From assembly GCF_008360935.1 (NCBI RefSeq), contig NZ_SRXO01000004.1:1-64000 (forward strand): 64,000 nucleotides of DNA, in the 5' to 3' direction. This DNA is from Siccirubricoccus phaeus. Its GTDB lineage: Bacteria > Pseudomonadota > Alphaproteobacteria > Acetobacterales > Acetobacteraceae. The notes below the pieces were generated by a model that saw only the letters and a list, made by a program, of their open reading frames with translations, was not told the DNA's origin and ran no database searches. Below, piece by piece: positions 32,963 to 43,800 of the stretch. A program made the position numbers and the translations under genes. Every line of letters begins with the position of its first letter. Position 1 is the first letter of the stretch.

Positions 32963-35900
32963 GCCGCACCGCCGTGCAGCCCCACAGCATGCCGGTGCTG
33001 ACGCCCGACCCGGCGAACCGGCACGCGCCCTTCCCGCTCACGGACATCCAGCACGCCTACTGGATCGGGCGCGATGCCACGCTGGAGCTCGGCAACGTCT
33101 CCTGCCACGCCTATTTCGAATGGCGCCTCGCGGCACTGGACATCGCCCGGCTGGAGGCGGCTTGGAATCGGCTCGTCGCTCGCCATGACATGCTGCGCGC
33201 CATCGTGGAGCGCGACGGCCGCCAGCGCATCCTCCCGGAGGTGCCGCACCACCCGGTTCCGGTGGAGGATCTCTCCGCGCTCCCCGAGGCGGCGCGCGCG
33301 GCGCGGCTGCTGGCGGTCCGCGAGGCGATGCAGCAGCGCGTGCCGGAGGCGTCGCACTGGCCGCTCTTCGCCATCCGCGCCACGCGCCTCTCGGCCACCG
33401 AGCTGCGCCTGCATATCGATCTCGACCTGCTCACCGTGGATGTGCAGAGCTTCCACATCATCCTGGGCGAACTGGAACGGCTCTATGCGCGGCCGGAGGC
33501 GGAGCTGCCGCCGCTCACCCTCTCCTTCCGCGACTATGTGCTGGGGCGCGGCGCTTTCGGCGACCAGGCCCGCCATGCCGCCGACCGCGCCTGGTGGCTG
33601 GAACGGCTGGAGACGCTGCCGCCTGCGCCGCAATTGCCGCTCGCCGTTGCGCCGCACAGCATCGCGCGGCCGGATTTCGTCCGCCGCCACGCCACCATCC
33701 CCGCCGATGCCTGGCGCCGGTTCGAAGGCTTCGCCGCGCAGCGCAACCTCACCGCCTCCGGGGCGCTGCTCGCCGCCTATGCCGAGGTGCTGGGGCAATG
33801 GTCGCGGCAGGAGGCATTCTGCCTGAACCTCACCCATTTCCACCGCGAGCGGCTGCACCCGGACGTGGACTCCATGGTGGGAGATTTCACCTCCGTCGTG
33901 CTGGTGCCGCGCTCCGCGCCGGAACCGGGTGCCGGCTTCGCCGCCCGCGCCCGGCAGATGCAGAAGGAGACCTGGTCCGCGCTGGCGCATCGCCAGTTCA
34001 GTGGCATCGAGGTGATCCGTGCGCTGGGGAAGCGCGATGGCGGCGGCCGCGGCACGCCGATGCCGGTGGTGTTCACCAGCCTGCTCGGCCTTGACATCGA
34101 TGCGCTGGTCGCCCATGGCGGCGAGGGCGCGCCGCTGCTGCCGGAGCCGGAGATCGTCTACACCGCGACGCCGCAAGTGTGGTTCGACCACCAGGCGATG
34201 GTCCGCCAGGGCTCGCTCGTCTTCAACTGGATCACCATCGACGCGCTGTTCCCGGACGGCATGGTCGCCGCCATGTTCGGCGCCTATTGCGCCCTGCTGC
34301 GCCGCCTCTGCGAGGAAGAGGCGGCCTGGGACGCGCCCGTTCCCGCCCTGCTGCCGCCGGCGCAGCGCGCCGTCCGCGCCCAGGCGAACGCGACCGCGCG
34401 CGAGATCCCGCCGCGCCTGCTGCAGGCAGGCTTCCTGGACAACGCCGCGCGCAGCCCGGAGCGGGTGGCGCTGCGGTGGCGCGACCAGACCTGGAGCTAT
34501 GGCCGCCTCGCCGCCGCCTCCGCCGCCATGGCGGCGCGGCTGCGCGACGCGGGGGTGGCGCCGGGCGGCCGCGTGGTGCTCTCCCTCCCGCGCGGCCCGG
34601 CGCAGATCGTGGCCGTGCTCGGCATTCTCCAATCGGGCGCCGCCTATGTGCCGGTGGCCACCGACATTCCCGCCGACCGCCTCCGCCTCATACTCGAGGA
34701 TGTCGGCGCCGCCGCGCTGGTGACGGAGCGGGCGGAGTGCGCCTGGCCCGTGCGGCTGGCGCCCGGGCTCGATGCCGCCGCCATGCCGGCGGCGCCAGCC
34801 GGCGCGCCCGGCAGCCTCGCCTATATCCTCTACACCTCCGGCTCCACCGGCCGCCCCAAGGGCGTCGCCATTTGCCACGAAGCGGCGTGGAACACCGTGG
34901 CGGATGTCAACCACCGCATCGGCCTCGGCGGGGATGACAGCGTGCTGGCCGTCTCCTCCCTGGGCTTCGACCTTTCCGTCTATGACATCTTCGGCCCGCT
35001 CGCGGCCGGCGGCGCCGTCGTGCTCTGCGAGGATGCGCGCCGCCTCGATCCGCGCCACTGGCTGGAGCTGCTGCGGGCGCATGGCGTCACGCTGTGGAAT
35101 TCCGTGCCGGCGCTGCTCGACCTGCTGCTGGACGAGGCCGGCGACACCGGTAGCCTGCCGCTCCGGGCCGCGCTGCTGAGCGGCGACTGGATCCCGCTCG
35201 GCCAGCCCGCCCGGCTGCGCAAGCTGGCGCCGGCGGCGCGCTTCATCGCCATGGGCGGCGCCACCGAGGCGAGCATCTGGTCCAACATCATCGAGGTGGA
35301 GAGCGTGCCGCCGCACTGGCGCAGCATCCCCTACGGCTTCCCGCTGGCCAACCAATCCTACCGCGTGCTGGACCGGGAAGGGCATGACCGGCCGGACTGG
35401 GTGACCGGCGAGCTGCATATCGGCGGTGCCGGCCTCGCGGAGGGCTATTGGAACGATGCGGCGCAGACCGCGCGCGCCTTCATCGCCGCGCCGGATACCG
35501 GCGAGCGCCTCTACCGCACCGGTGACCTCGCCCGGTACTGGCCGGATGGCATGCTGGAATTCCTCGGCCGCGAGGACACCCAGGTGAAGATCGCTGGCCA
35601 TCGCATCGAGCTCAGCGAGATCGAGGCGGTGCTGGCGGCGGCGCCCGGCGTGCGCGAGGCGGTGGTGACGGTGGTGGAGCGCGAGGCCGGCACCCGCCAG
35701 CTCGCCGCCTTCGTGCTGGACGAGCCCATGCCGGCCCCGCACCCGCCCGCCGACGCGGCCGCCATCGCCTGCGCGGCGGGCTATGCCGAGGCCGCCATCT
35801 CGCCAGAGGGCCTCCGCCGGGTGCGGGAATTCCAGGCCGCGGCAGACCGCGTGGCGCGCATCGCCGTGACGCGCACCCTGGCGCAGCTCGCCGCCGGTGC

Positions 35901-37818
35901 GCTGCTGCCCGACCCACGCTTCGCCATGCTGCTGCGGCAATGGCGGCGCATGCCGGCGGAGCAGGGCGATCTCGACGCCGCCTGCGCCGCGCTGCGGGAC
36001 ATGCCGGCCTGGCCGGGCGCGGAGCTGCTAGCCGGCTGGATCATTGCCTGTGCCCATCAGGCCGGCGAATTGGTTGCCGGCCGGCAGGCGCCGCTGGAAC
36101 TGCTCTTCCCGGGGGCCGGGCTGCAGCATGCCGACAGCCTCTACCGCCACAACCCGGCGGCCGAGAGCCTGGGCCAGGTGGCGGCCACCATGCTGGCCGC
36201 GGCGCGGCGGCCGGCGCCGCTGCATGTGCTGGAAGTCGGGGGTGGCGTCGGCTCCGCCACGGCACCGCTGCTGCCGGTGCTGGAGGCGCCGGGCCTGTCC
36301 TATCACTTCACCGATGTCTCGCTCTTCTTCCTCGATGCGGCGCGCGAGCGCTTCGGCGCCTCCGGTGCGCTGTCCGTCGGGCGCTTCGACATCAACCGCG
36401 ACCCGGTGGGCCAGTCCCTGCCACGGGAGAATTTCGACCTCATCATCGCCTCCAACGTGCTGCACGATGCGGCGGACCTGCCGCGGAGCCTTTCCTGGCT
36501 GCGTGGGCTGCTGGCGCCGGGCGGGCGGCTGCTGATCATCGAGGCGACGGTGAACACGCCGGTGCAGATGATCACCGGCGGCTTCCTGGAAGGCTTCGTC
36601 GCCTTCGCCGATTTCCGGCGCGCCGCGGGGCTGCCGCTGCTCAGCCTGCCGCAGTGGCAGGAAACCCTGGCCCATGCCGGCTTCGACCTGGTGCATGTGG
36701 CGGGCGAGGCGCTCGGCCTCGGCCAGCACGTCCTCCTGGTGCAGCGCCAGGACGGGGCAGATGCCGCCGCGCTGCGCCAGCACGCGGCGCGGCGCCTGCC
36801 GGGCTACATGGTCCCCGCCTTCCTCCGCGTGCTGGACCGGCTGCCGCTCAGCGCCAATGGCAAGGTGGACCGCAATGCGCTGAAGGCGCTGCTGCCGCCG
36901 CTGGGAAGCGGCGCTGCCGGGACGGAGGGCCGGGAGCCCCGGACGGACGCCGAGCGTGCCCTGGCGGAGATCTGGTCCGGGCTGCTCGCCACGCCCATCC
37001 GCTCGGCGGAGGCGCATTTCTTCCGCTGCGGCGGTGACAGCCTGCTGGCCATCCGCCTGGTGCAGCGCGTGCGCGAGAGGCTGGGGCGCGAGCTGCCGCT
37101 GCGCAGCGTGTTCGACCTGCCGGTGCTGCGCGACCTCGCCGCCTCGCTGGACGCCGGGCCGCAAGCGGGCGAGGGGTCGCGCCCGGTGCTGCTGCTTTTC
37201 CCGGGCAGCGACGGCGTGCCCCGGGCTTTCGCCGCGATCGAGGCGGCGCTCGGCGAGGCGGTGGAATGCCGCGCGCTGGACCTCGCCTCGCGCGATCCCA
37301 TGGCCTTCGCGCGCGACCCCTTCGCGGCGGCGGCGCGCGTCGTGGAGGAGGCGCTGGGCGGCAGGCCGGAAACCCGTGCCGTGCTGCTCGGCGGCTGGTC
37401 CTCCGGCGCGGTGCTGGCGGCGGCGGTGGCCGCGCGGTGGGAGGCGGCCGGCCGCGCGCCCGCCGGGCTGGTGCTGCTCGATCCGGTGGACTGGCACCGG
37501 CACGAGGCCTTCGCGCGGCGCGCGGAAGCGCTGGCGCACCAGGCGCCGGACTGGATGCGCCGCATCGTGGCGGCGCAGCTCGGGGCGCTGGCGGGTTTCC
37601 GCCCTGTCGCCATCTCCTGCCCTGCCCTCTGCCTCTGGGCAGCGCGGCGGGAGGCAGGCTGGCCGCCACCGGAGCCCGCCTGGGCCGGCATCCTCGCCGG
37701 GCCAAGGCGTGATCTGCGGCTCGACGCCGACCACTGGTCGCTGCTGCGCGACGGCGGCAGCGTCGCCGCCATGGCGGCCGCCATCGACGATTTCATCGCA
37801 ACGGAGGCCGTGCCGTGA
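32959..37818 (+). CDS. Nonribosomal peptide synthetase Cy-A-MT-PCP-TE (terminal cysteine module)
   Basis: A 1619-residue synthetase. Domains: heterocyclization (about 20-450; Asp156-x4-Asp161, the Cy motif DLLTVD); adenylation (about 490-960; YTSGSTGRPKG at 625); methyltransferase inserted in the A domain (about 1050-1240; LEVGGGVGSATAP near 1091); PCP with Ser1361 (GGDSLLA); thioesterase with GWSSG, Ser1481. The A-domain pocket reads D-L-Y-N-L-S-M-I-W, close to the cysteine code. By analogy with the second half of HMWP1 (Cy-MT-PCP-TE), it should add the last cysteine, cyclise and methylate it, and release the product. Unlike HMWP1 it has its own A domain. It is encoded before, not after, the modules it follows in the assembly line. 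Confidence 0.93.
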   Translation: MSRTAVQPHSMPVLTPDPANRHAPFPLTDIQHAYWIGRDATLELGNVSCHAYFEWRLAALDIARLEAAWNRLVARHDMLRAIVERDGRQRILPEVPHHPVPVEDLSALPEAARAARLLAVREAMQQRVPEASHWPLFAIRATRLSATELRLHIDLDLLTVDVQSFHIILGELERLYARPEAELPPLTLSFRDYVLGRGAFGDQARHAADRAWWLERLETLPPAPQLPLAVAPHSIARPDFVRRHATIPADAWRRFEGFAAQRNLTASGALLAAYAEVLGQWSRQEAFCLNLTHFHRERLHPDVDSMVGDFTSVVLVPRSAPEPGAGFAARARQMQKETWSALAHRQFSGIEVIRALGKRDGGGRGTPMPVVFTSLLGLDIDALVAHGGEGAPLLPEPEIVYTATPQVWFDHQAMVRQGSLVFNWITIDALFPDGMVAAMFGAYCALLRRLCEEEAAWDAPVPALLPPAQRAVRAQANATAREIPPRLLQAGFLDNAARSPERVALRWRDQTWSYGRLAAASAAMAARLRDAGVAPGGRVVLSLPRGPAQIVAVLGILQSGAAYVPVATDIPADRLRLILEDVGAAALVTERAECAWPVRLAPGLDAAAMPAAPAGAPGSLAYILYTSGSTGRPKGVAICHEAAWNTVADVNHRIGLGGDDSVLAVSSLGFDLSVYDIFGPLAAGGAVVLCEDARRLDPRHWLELLRAHGVTLWNSVPALLDLLLDEAGDTGSLPLRAALLSGDWIPLGQPARLRKLAPAARFIAMGGATEASIWSNIIEVESVPPHWRSIPYGFPLANQSYRVLDREGHDRPDWVTGELHIGGAGLAEGYWNDAAQTARAFIAAPDTGERLYRTGDLARYWPDGMLEFLGREDTQVKIAGHRIELSEIEAVLAAAPGVREAVVTVVEREAGTRQLAAFVLDEPMPAPHPPADAAAIACAAGYAEAAISPEGLRRVREFQAAADRVARIAVTRTLAQLAAGALLPDPRFAMLLRQWRRMPAEQGDLDAACAALRDMPAWPGAELLAGWIIACAHQAGELVAGRQAPLELLFPGAGLQHADSLYRHNPAAESLGQVAATMLAAARRPAPLHVLEVGGGVGSATAPLLPVLEAPGLSYHFTDVSLFFLDAARERFGASGALSVGRFDINRDPVGQSLPRENFDLIIASNVLHDAADLPRSLSWLRGLLAPGGRLLIIEATVNTPVQMITGGFLEGFVAFADFRRAAGLPLLSLPQWQETLAHAGFDLVHVAGEALGLGQHVLLVQRQDGADAAALRQHAARRLPGYMVPAFLRVLDRLPLSANGKVDRNALKALLPPLGSGAAGTEGREPRTDAERALAEIWSGLLATPIRSAEAHFFRCGGDSLLAIRLVQRVRERLGRELPLRSVFDLPVLRDLAASLDAGPQAGEGSRPVLLLFPGSDGVPRAFAAIEAALGEAVECRALDLASRDPMAFARDPFAAAARVVEEALGGRPETRAVLLGGWSSGAVLAAAVAARWEAAGRAPAGLVLLDPVDWHRHEAFARRAEALAHQAPDWMRRIVAAQLGALAGFRPVAISCPALCLWAARREAGWPPPEPAWAGILAGPRRDLRLDADHWSLLRDGGSVAAMAAAIDDFIATEAVP

Positions 37819-40800
37819 GCAGGGACAGCTTCCCGCATCTCTGCGCCCGCATCGCCGGGCATGCGGTCCGCCGCGGCGACCATGTGGCGCTGCGCTTCGA
37901 CGGCGCGCCGGGCGCCCCGGCGGGCGTTCTGACCTACGCGGCGCTGCATGCCCGGCTGGAGGCCATGGCCGCGGCGCTGCTGCGGCAATTCCGTCCGGGC
38001 GACCGCGTGCTGCTGCTGCTGCCCACGGGGCTGCAATATGTGGAGGCGATGCTGGGCTGCTTCCGCGCCGGCATCATCGCCGTGCCGGTGAACCTGCCCG
38101 GCCCGTCGCGCGTGCGGCGTGTGCTGGGCAAGATCGTGCCCATCACCCGCGACGCCACGCCCGCCGGCGTCGTCACCACGCGGGAAATCGCCGCGGAATC
38201 CGGCGCGGCCTTCGCCGAATTCGCGGCAGCGCACGGGCTGCTTCCCTTCCTGCTCGAGGATGCGGCGGAAGGCGGACGGCCGGAGGCAGTGGCGCCGCGC
38301 GGCGAGGAGATCGCCTTCCTGCAATACACCTCGGGCTCCACCGGCGAGCCCAAGGGCGTGATCAACACCCATGCCGCGCTGCTCGACAATTACGGCGCCA
38401 TCAGCCGGGTCACCGGAAGCGGCCCGCAGACGGTGCTGGTCAATTGGATGCCGCTCTATCACGATATGGGGCTGATCGGCGGCGTGTTGCATGTGCTGCA
38501 TTTCGGCGGCACCTCCGTCCTGCTTGCCCCGGCCCGCTTCGCGCAGGACCCGCTGCTCTGGCTGCGCCTCGCCACCGAGCATCGAGCCACCCTGCTGCCG
38601 GCGCCGAATTTCGCCCTCGACCTCTGCGTGCGGCGTGTGCCGGAGGAGGCGCTGCCCACCCTCGACCTCGCCAGCGTGGACAGCGTGGTGGTCGGCGCCG
38701 AGCCCATCCGCCCCGCCACCCTGCGCGCCTTCGTTGAGCGCTTCGCCCCGGCGGGGCTGCGGGAGGAGGCGCTGTGCCCGTCCTACGGCCTAGCCGAGGC
38801 CACGCTCATGGCCTGCGGCACGCGGCGGCGCGGCAGGCTGGCGCCGCTGCATCTCGATGCCGGCGAATTGCTCGCGGGCCGCGCCGTCACGGTGGCGGCG
38901 GAAGCGCCGGGGGCGCGCGCCTATGCCGCCAGCGGCGATGATTTCGTCGGCCAGGAGCTCCGCATCGTCGATCCGGCCACGCGGCGGGAGCGGCCGGAGG
39001 GCCATATCGGCGAGATCTGGTTGCGCGGCCGCTCGGTGGGCCCCGGCTACTGGAACCGGCCCGAACTGACTGCGGAGACCTTCCGCGCCGCCCTGCTGGC
39101 CGAGGATGGCACGGAGTGCGGGCGCTATCTGCGCACCGGCGATCTCGGCTTCGTGCTCGGCGGACGGCTCTGCGTCACCGGCCGAACCAAGGACGCCATC
39201 ATCCTGCGCGGCGAATGCCACTATCCGGCCGATGTCGAGCATACGGTGGAGGGGCTCGACCCACGCCTCGTGCCGCAGGGTGCCGTCTGCTTCGGGGTGG
39301 AGACGCCGGCAGGCGAGGGCGCCGTGCTGCTGCTGGAAGCAGCGCGCGCCACGCCGGAAGACGATGCGCGGCTGATCGAGGCGGTGCGCGCGGCCGTGGC
39401 GGCCGGGCACGGCTTCACGCCGCATGCCGTGGGCCTCATGCGCCATGGCATGCTGCGCCGGACCACCAGCGGCAAGATCCGCCGGGTGGAGATGCGCCGC
39501 GCCTGGCTGGCGGACGAGATCCCGCTGCTCGCGGAGCGGCGCTGGTCGGCGGAGGCGCCACCACCACCGCCGCCCGCGATGACGGAGGATCTGCAAGCAA
39601 GGCTGCGGCGCGCGGGGCCGGCGCAGCGCAGGCTGCTGCTGCTCGACGCGATCGGCGCGGCGGTGCTGCCGCTGCTCGGCCGCGCCCCCGGGGAGCGCCT
39701 GCCGGAGGAAGCCGGCTTCTTCGATCTCGGCCTCGATTCCGTCTCCGCCGTGGAGGTGGCCGCGACGCTGCAGGCGCGGCTCGGCCTGCCCTTGCCGGAA
39801 CTCGCCGCCTTCGAGAATCCCACGATCGGCAGGCTCGCCGACCACCTGCTGTCGCTGCTGGCGCAGCAGGATGCGGCCGCGCCCGTGCCCGCCGCGCCGC
39901 GCGTGCCGGGCGACGAGCCCATCGCCGTGATCGGCATGGGCTGCCGCTTCCCCGGCGGCGCGCTGGGCGATCGGCGGAGCCCGGACGAATTCCTCGACAT
40001 ACTGCTGGAGGGCAGCCCCGCGATCCGCGCCGAGACGCGCGACGGCACGCGGCGCGAGGGCCATCTGCTCGAGGCGATCGAGGGGTTCGACGCCGCCTTC
40101 TTCCGGCTTTCCCCGCGCGAGGCTGCCTCGCTCGACCCGCAGCACCGGCTGGTGCTGGAGACCGCCTGGCATGCGCTGGAGGATGCCGGCATCCCGCATG
40201 ACAGGCTGAAGGGCAGCGCAACGGGCATCTATCTCGGCATCACCGCGGGCGAATACGGCATGCTGCCCTTCGCCGCCGGCGACGCCGCCGCCTTCGACGC
40301 GCATTACGGCACCGGCAACGCGCCGGCCGCCGCCGCCGGCCGCCTCGCCCACCTGCTCGGGCTGGAAGGCGAGGCCGTGGCGGTGGACACCGCCTGTTCC
40401 TCCTCCCTCGCCGCGCTGCATTTCGCCTGCCGCAGCCTGCGCGCGGGCGACACCGACCTCGTCCTCGCGGGCGGGGTACAGGTGCTGCTGGCCCCGGAGG
40501 TGGAGGGCGCGCTGCGCCGCGCCGGCATGCTGGCGGCCGATGGGCGGTGCAAGACCTTCGACGCCGATGCGGATGGCTATGCGCGCGGCGAGGGGTGCGG
40601 CGTGCTGGTGCTGCGCCGCCTGGCCGATGCGCAGCAGGATGGCGCGCGGATCCACGCCGTCATCGCCGGCACCGCGCTGCGGCAGGAAGGCCCGCGCAGC
40701 GGCCTCACCGTGCCGGACCAGGCGGCGCGCCTGGCGCTGATGCAGGGCGGGCTGCGCCGCGCCGGCTGGCGGCCGGAGGAGATCGACTATGTCGAACTCC

Positions 40801-43800
40801 ACGGCACCGGCACGCGGCTGGGCGACCCGATCGAATTCCGCTCCCTCGCCAGCCTCCATGCCGGCGTGGCGCGGCAGGCGCCGCTGCTGCTCGGCACCGC
40901 CAAGACCGCGATCGGCCATCTGGAGGCGGCGGCGGGGATTGCCGGGATGATCCGCACCGTCGCGGCGCTGCGGCGGGGCGTGGTGCCGCCGCATCCGCTG
41001 CGGCGCCTCAACCCGGCCATCGACCTGGCGCGCATCCCCGCCGCGCTGCCGGAACGGGCGGTGCCCTGGCCGCGCCTCGGCAGGCAGCGCCGCGCCGCGG
41101 TGGTCTCCTTCGGCTTCTCCGGCACCATCGCCCAGGCCCTGGTGGAGGAAGCGCCGCCGGCCGCCGCGCCAGCGGCCGAAGCGCCGCCGCCCTGGCTGAT
41201 GCTGCCCGTCTCCGCCCGCTCCGCCGCCGCCTTCGCACAGCTGCGCGATGCCTGGGAGGCGCGCATCGCGGTAGGCGATGCCGCCGCCCTCTGCCGCGGC
41301 GCTGCGCGCCAGCGGCCGCATCTCGCTTGGCGCGGCTGCGCCCATGGGGTGGACCCTGCCGCGCTGCTGGACTCCTTGCGGTCGCTGAAGCCGATGGAAG
41401 CCGCCGCGGCGCCGCGCATCGGCCTGCTCTTCACCGGCCAGGGCGCGCAATATCCCGGCATGGCGCAGGGCCTGCTGGAAAGCAGCCCCGCCTTCCGCGC
41501 CGCGCTGGAGGAGGCCGATGGCGCGCTGCGCCCCTGGCTCGGCCGCTCCGTCATCGCGGCGATCCGTACCGCCGATGCGGCAAGGCTCCGGCAGACCGCG
41601 CTCGCCCAGCCCGTCATCTTCGCCATCGGCTACGCCCTGGCGCGGATGTGGGAAAGCTTCGGCATCCGCCCTGCCATGGTGGCCGGGCATTCGGTGGGCG
41701 AATTCGCCGCCGCCGTGGTCGCCGGCCATCTCGCCCTGGAGGATGCGGCGCGCTTCGTGGCGGAGCGCGGCCGGCTGATGCAGGCCCTGCCGCCGGGGGC
41801 CATGCTCGCCCTCCGCGCCACGGAAGCGGTGGCGCTGCGCCTGGCGGAGGGGCTGCCCGGCCTCTCCCTCGCCGCCGCCAACGGCGCCGAGGCGATGGTG
41901 CTGGCCGGCGAGACGGCGCAGATCGAGGAGGCGGCGCGGCGCGCGCAGCAGCACGGCGTGCTGGGCCAGCGTCTCGACGTCTCCCACGCCTTCCATTCAC
42001 CCATGATGGAGCCCGTGCTGGGCGCGCTGTGCGAGGTGGGCGAGCGGCTCAGGCCGGGCACGGAACGCATGGTCTTCATCTCCACCCTGCGCGGCGCGGC
42101 GGTGGTCCCGGCGGAGCTGGCCTCCGGCGCCTATTGGGCAGCGCATGCGCGCGAGCCGGTGCGCTTCGCCGAGGCGCTGGGCGCCATGGCAGGGCTGGGC
42201 TGCGACGTCCTGCTGGAGATCGGCCCGCGCCCCACCCTGCTGCCCCTGGCCCGCCGCGCCTGGCCCGGCGCCGCGCCCGCGCCGCTGCTGCTGCCCAGCC
42301 TCGATCCGGCTCGCGCCGATGCCGCGGTGCTGGCCGGCAGCCTCGCCGCGCTCTACGCCGCCGGGGCGGAGCCGGACTGGCAGGCGGTGCTGCCCGGCGC
42401 GCTGCCGCCGCCCGATTCCCTGCCGCTCTACCCCTTCGAACGGACGCCGCACTGGTACGGCTTCGCGCCGCGCGCCCCGCAGCCCGTGACGCCGGCCGCG
42501 CCCGAGGGGCTCTACGCGCTGGACTGGGAGGAAGTAAGGCATGGCGCGCCCGCCTGGCCGGAGCGCCTGGTGATCGTGCCGGACCATGGCGGCGTGGCGG
42601 GGCGGCTGCTGCCGCTGCTGCAGGCGCGCGGCGTGGCGGCGCGCGCCGTGGACGGGCGCGACCGGCGCGGCCTGGAGGCGGCGCTGCGCCCGGGCGACGA
42701 GCTCCTCTTCCTGCGTGGCCTCGATGGCGGGGAGGATGGCGAGGAGGTGGTCGCGGAACTCCTCGCTTTGGCGGACCACCTGAACCGGCACCATGCCGGC
42801 TGCACCCTCCGCATCGTCACGCGCGGCGCGGTGGCGCCGGCCGCGGGCGAGGCGCCCTTGGCCGCCGCGGCGATGGGCTGGGGCGCCGGCTGGTCGCTGA
42901 TGGCGGAATGCCGCGACATCGCGCTGCGCCTGGCGGATCTCGACCCAGGCGTGGAGCCGGAGGCGGATGCCATCGGCGCGCTCCTCGCCCCGGACCTGCC
43001 GCCCGCCGCCGCCTGGCGCGGCGGGCAGGTTTTCCGGCCGCGCCTCGCGGCGCTGGCGCCAGCCGGCAAGGCCGCGCCGGGCGTCCGGCCGGATGCGGCC
43101 TATCTCGTGCTGGGCGGCTTCGGCGCCATCGGCAGCGCCATCGCGCGCTTCCTGGTGGCGCGCGGCGCACGGCATATCACCCTGGCATCGCGGCGCGCCC
43201 CGGATGCGGCGGGGCAGGCGCTGCTGGCCGAATTGCGCGCCGCAGGGGCAGAGGCCACCGCCATCTCCTGCGACATCGGCCGGGAAGAGGAGGTGGCGGC
43301 GCTGATCGCTAGCCTGCGCCATGGCCCCGAATTGCGTGGCGTCTTCCATGCCGCCGGGCTCGGCCTCTGGGGGGAGCTGGGGGCGGACAGCGCGGCGCAG
43401 TTCCGCCGCATGGCGGCGGCGAAGGTGGCCGGCAGCCTGAACCTGGACCGCGCCACGCGCGGCCTGGCGCTCGACCATTTCGTGCTGTGCAGCTCCATCG
43501 CCGGCATCTGGGGCTCCCGCTGGCAGGCGGGCTACGCCGCGGTGAACGCCTTCCAGGATGCGCTGGCCGCCGCGCGCCGGGCCGAAGGGCTGCCGGGTAC
43601 CGCCATCGCCTGGGGCCCCTGGGCGGGCGAGGGCATGGCTGCCGACGCGGCGGCGCGGCAGGCGCTGGAAGCCACCGGCATCGGCGTGGCCGCGCCGGCC
43701 TGGTATCTGGAACGCCTGGCGCATCTGCTGGACGGCGAGGGACCAGCCTCGGTCGTCTGCGCCGATATCGGCTGGAACCGCTTCGCGCCGCTGCATGAGG

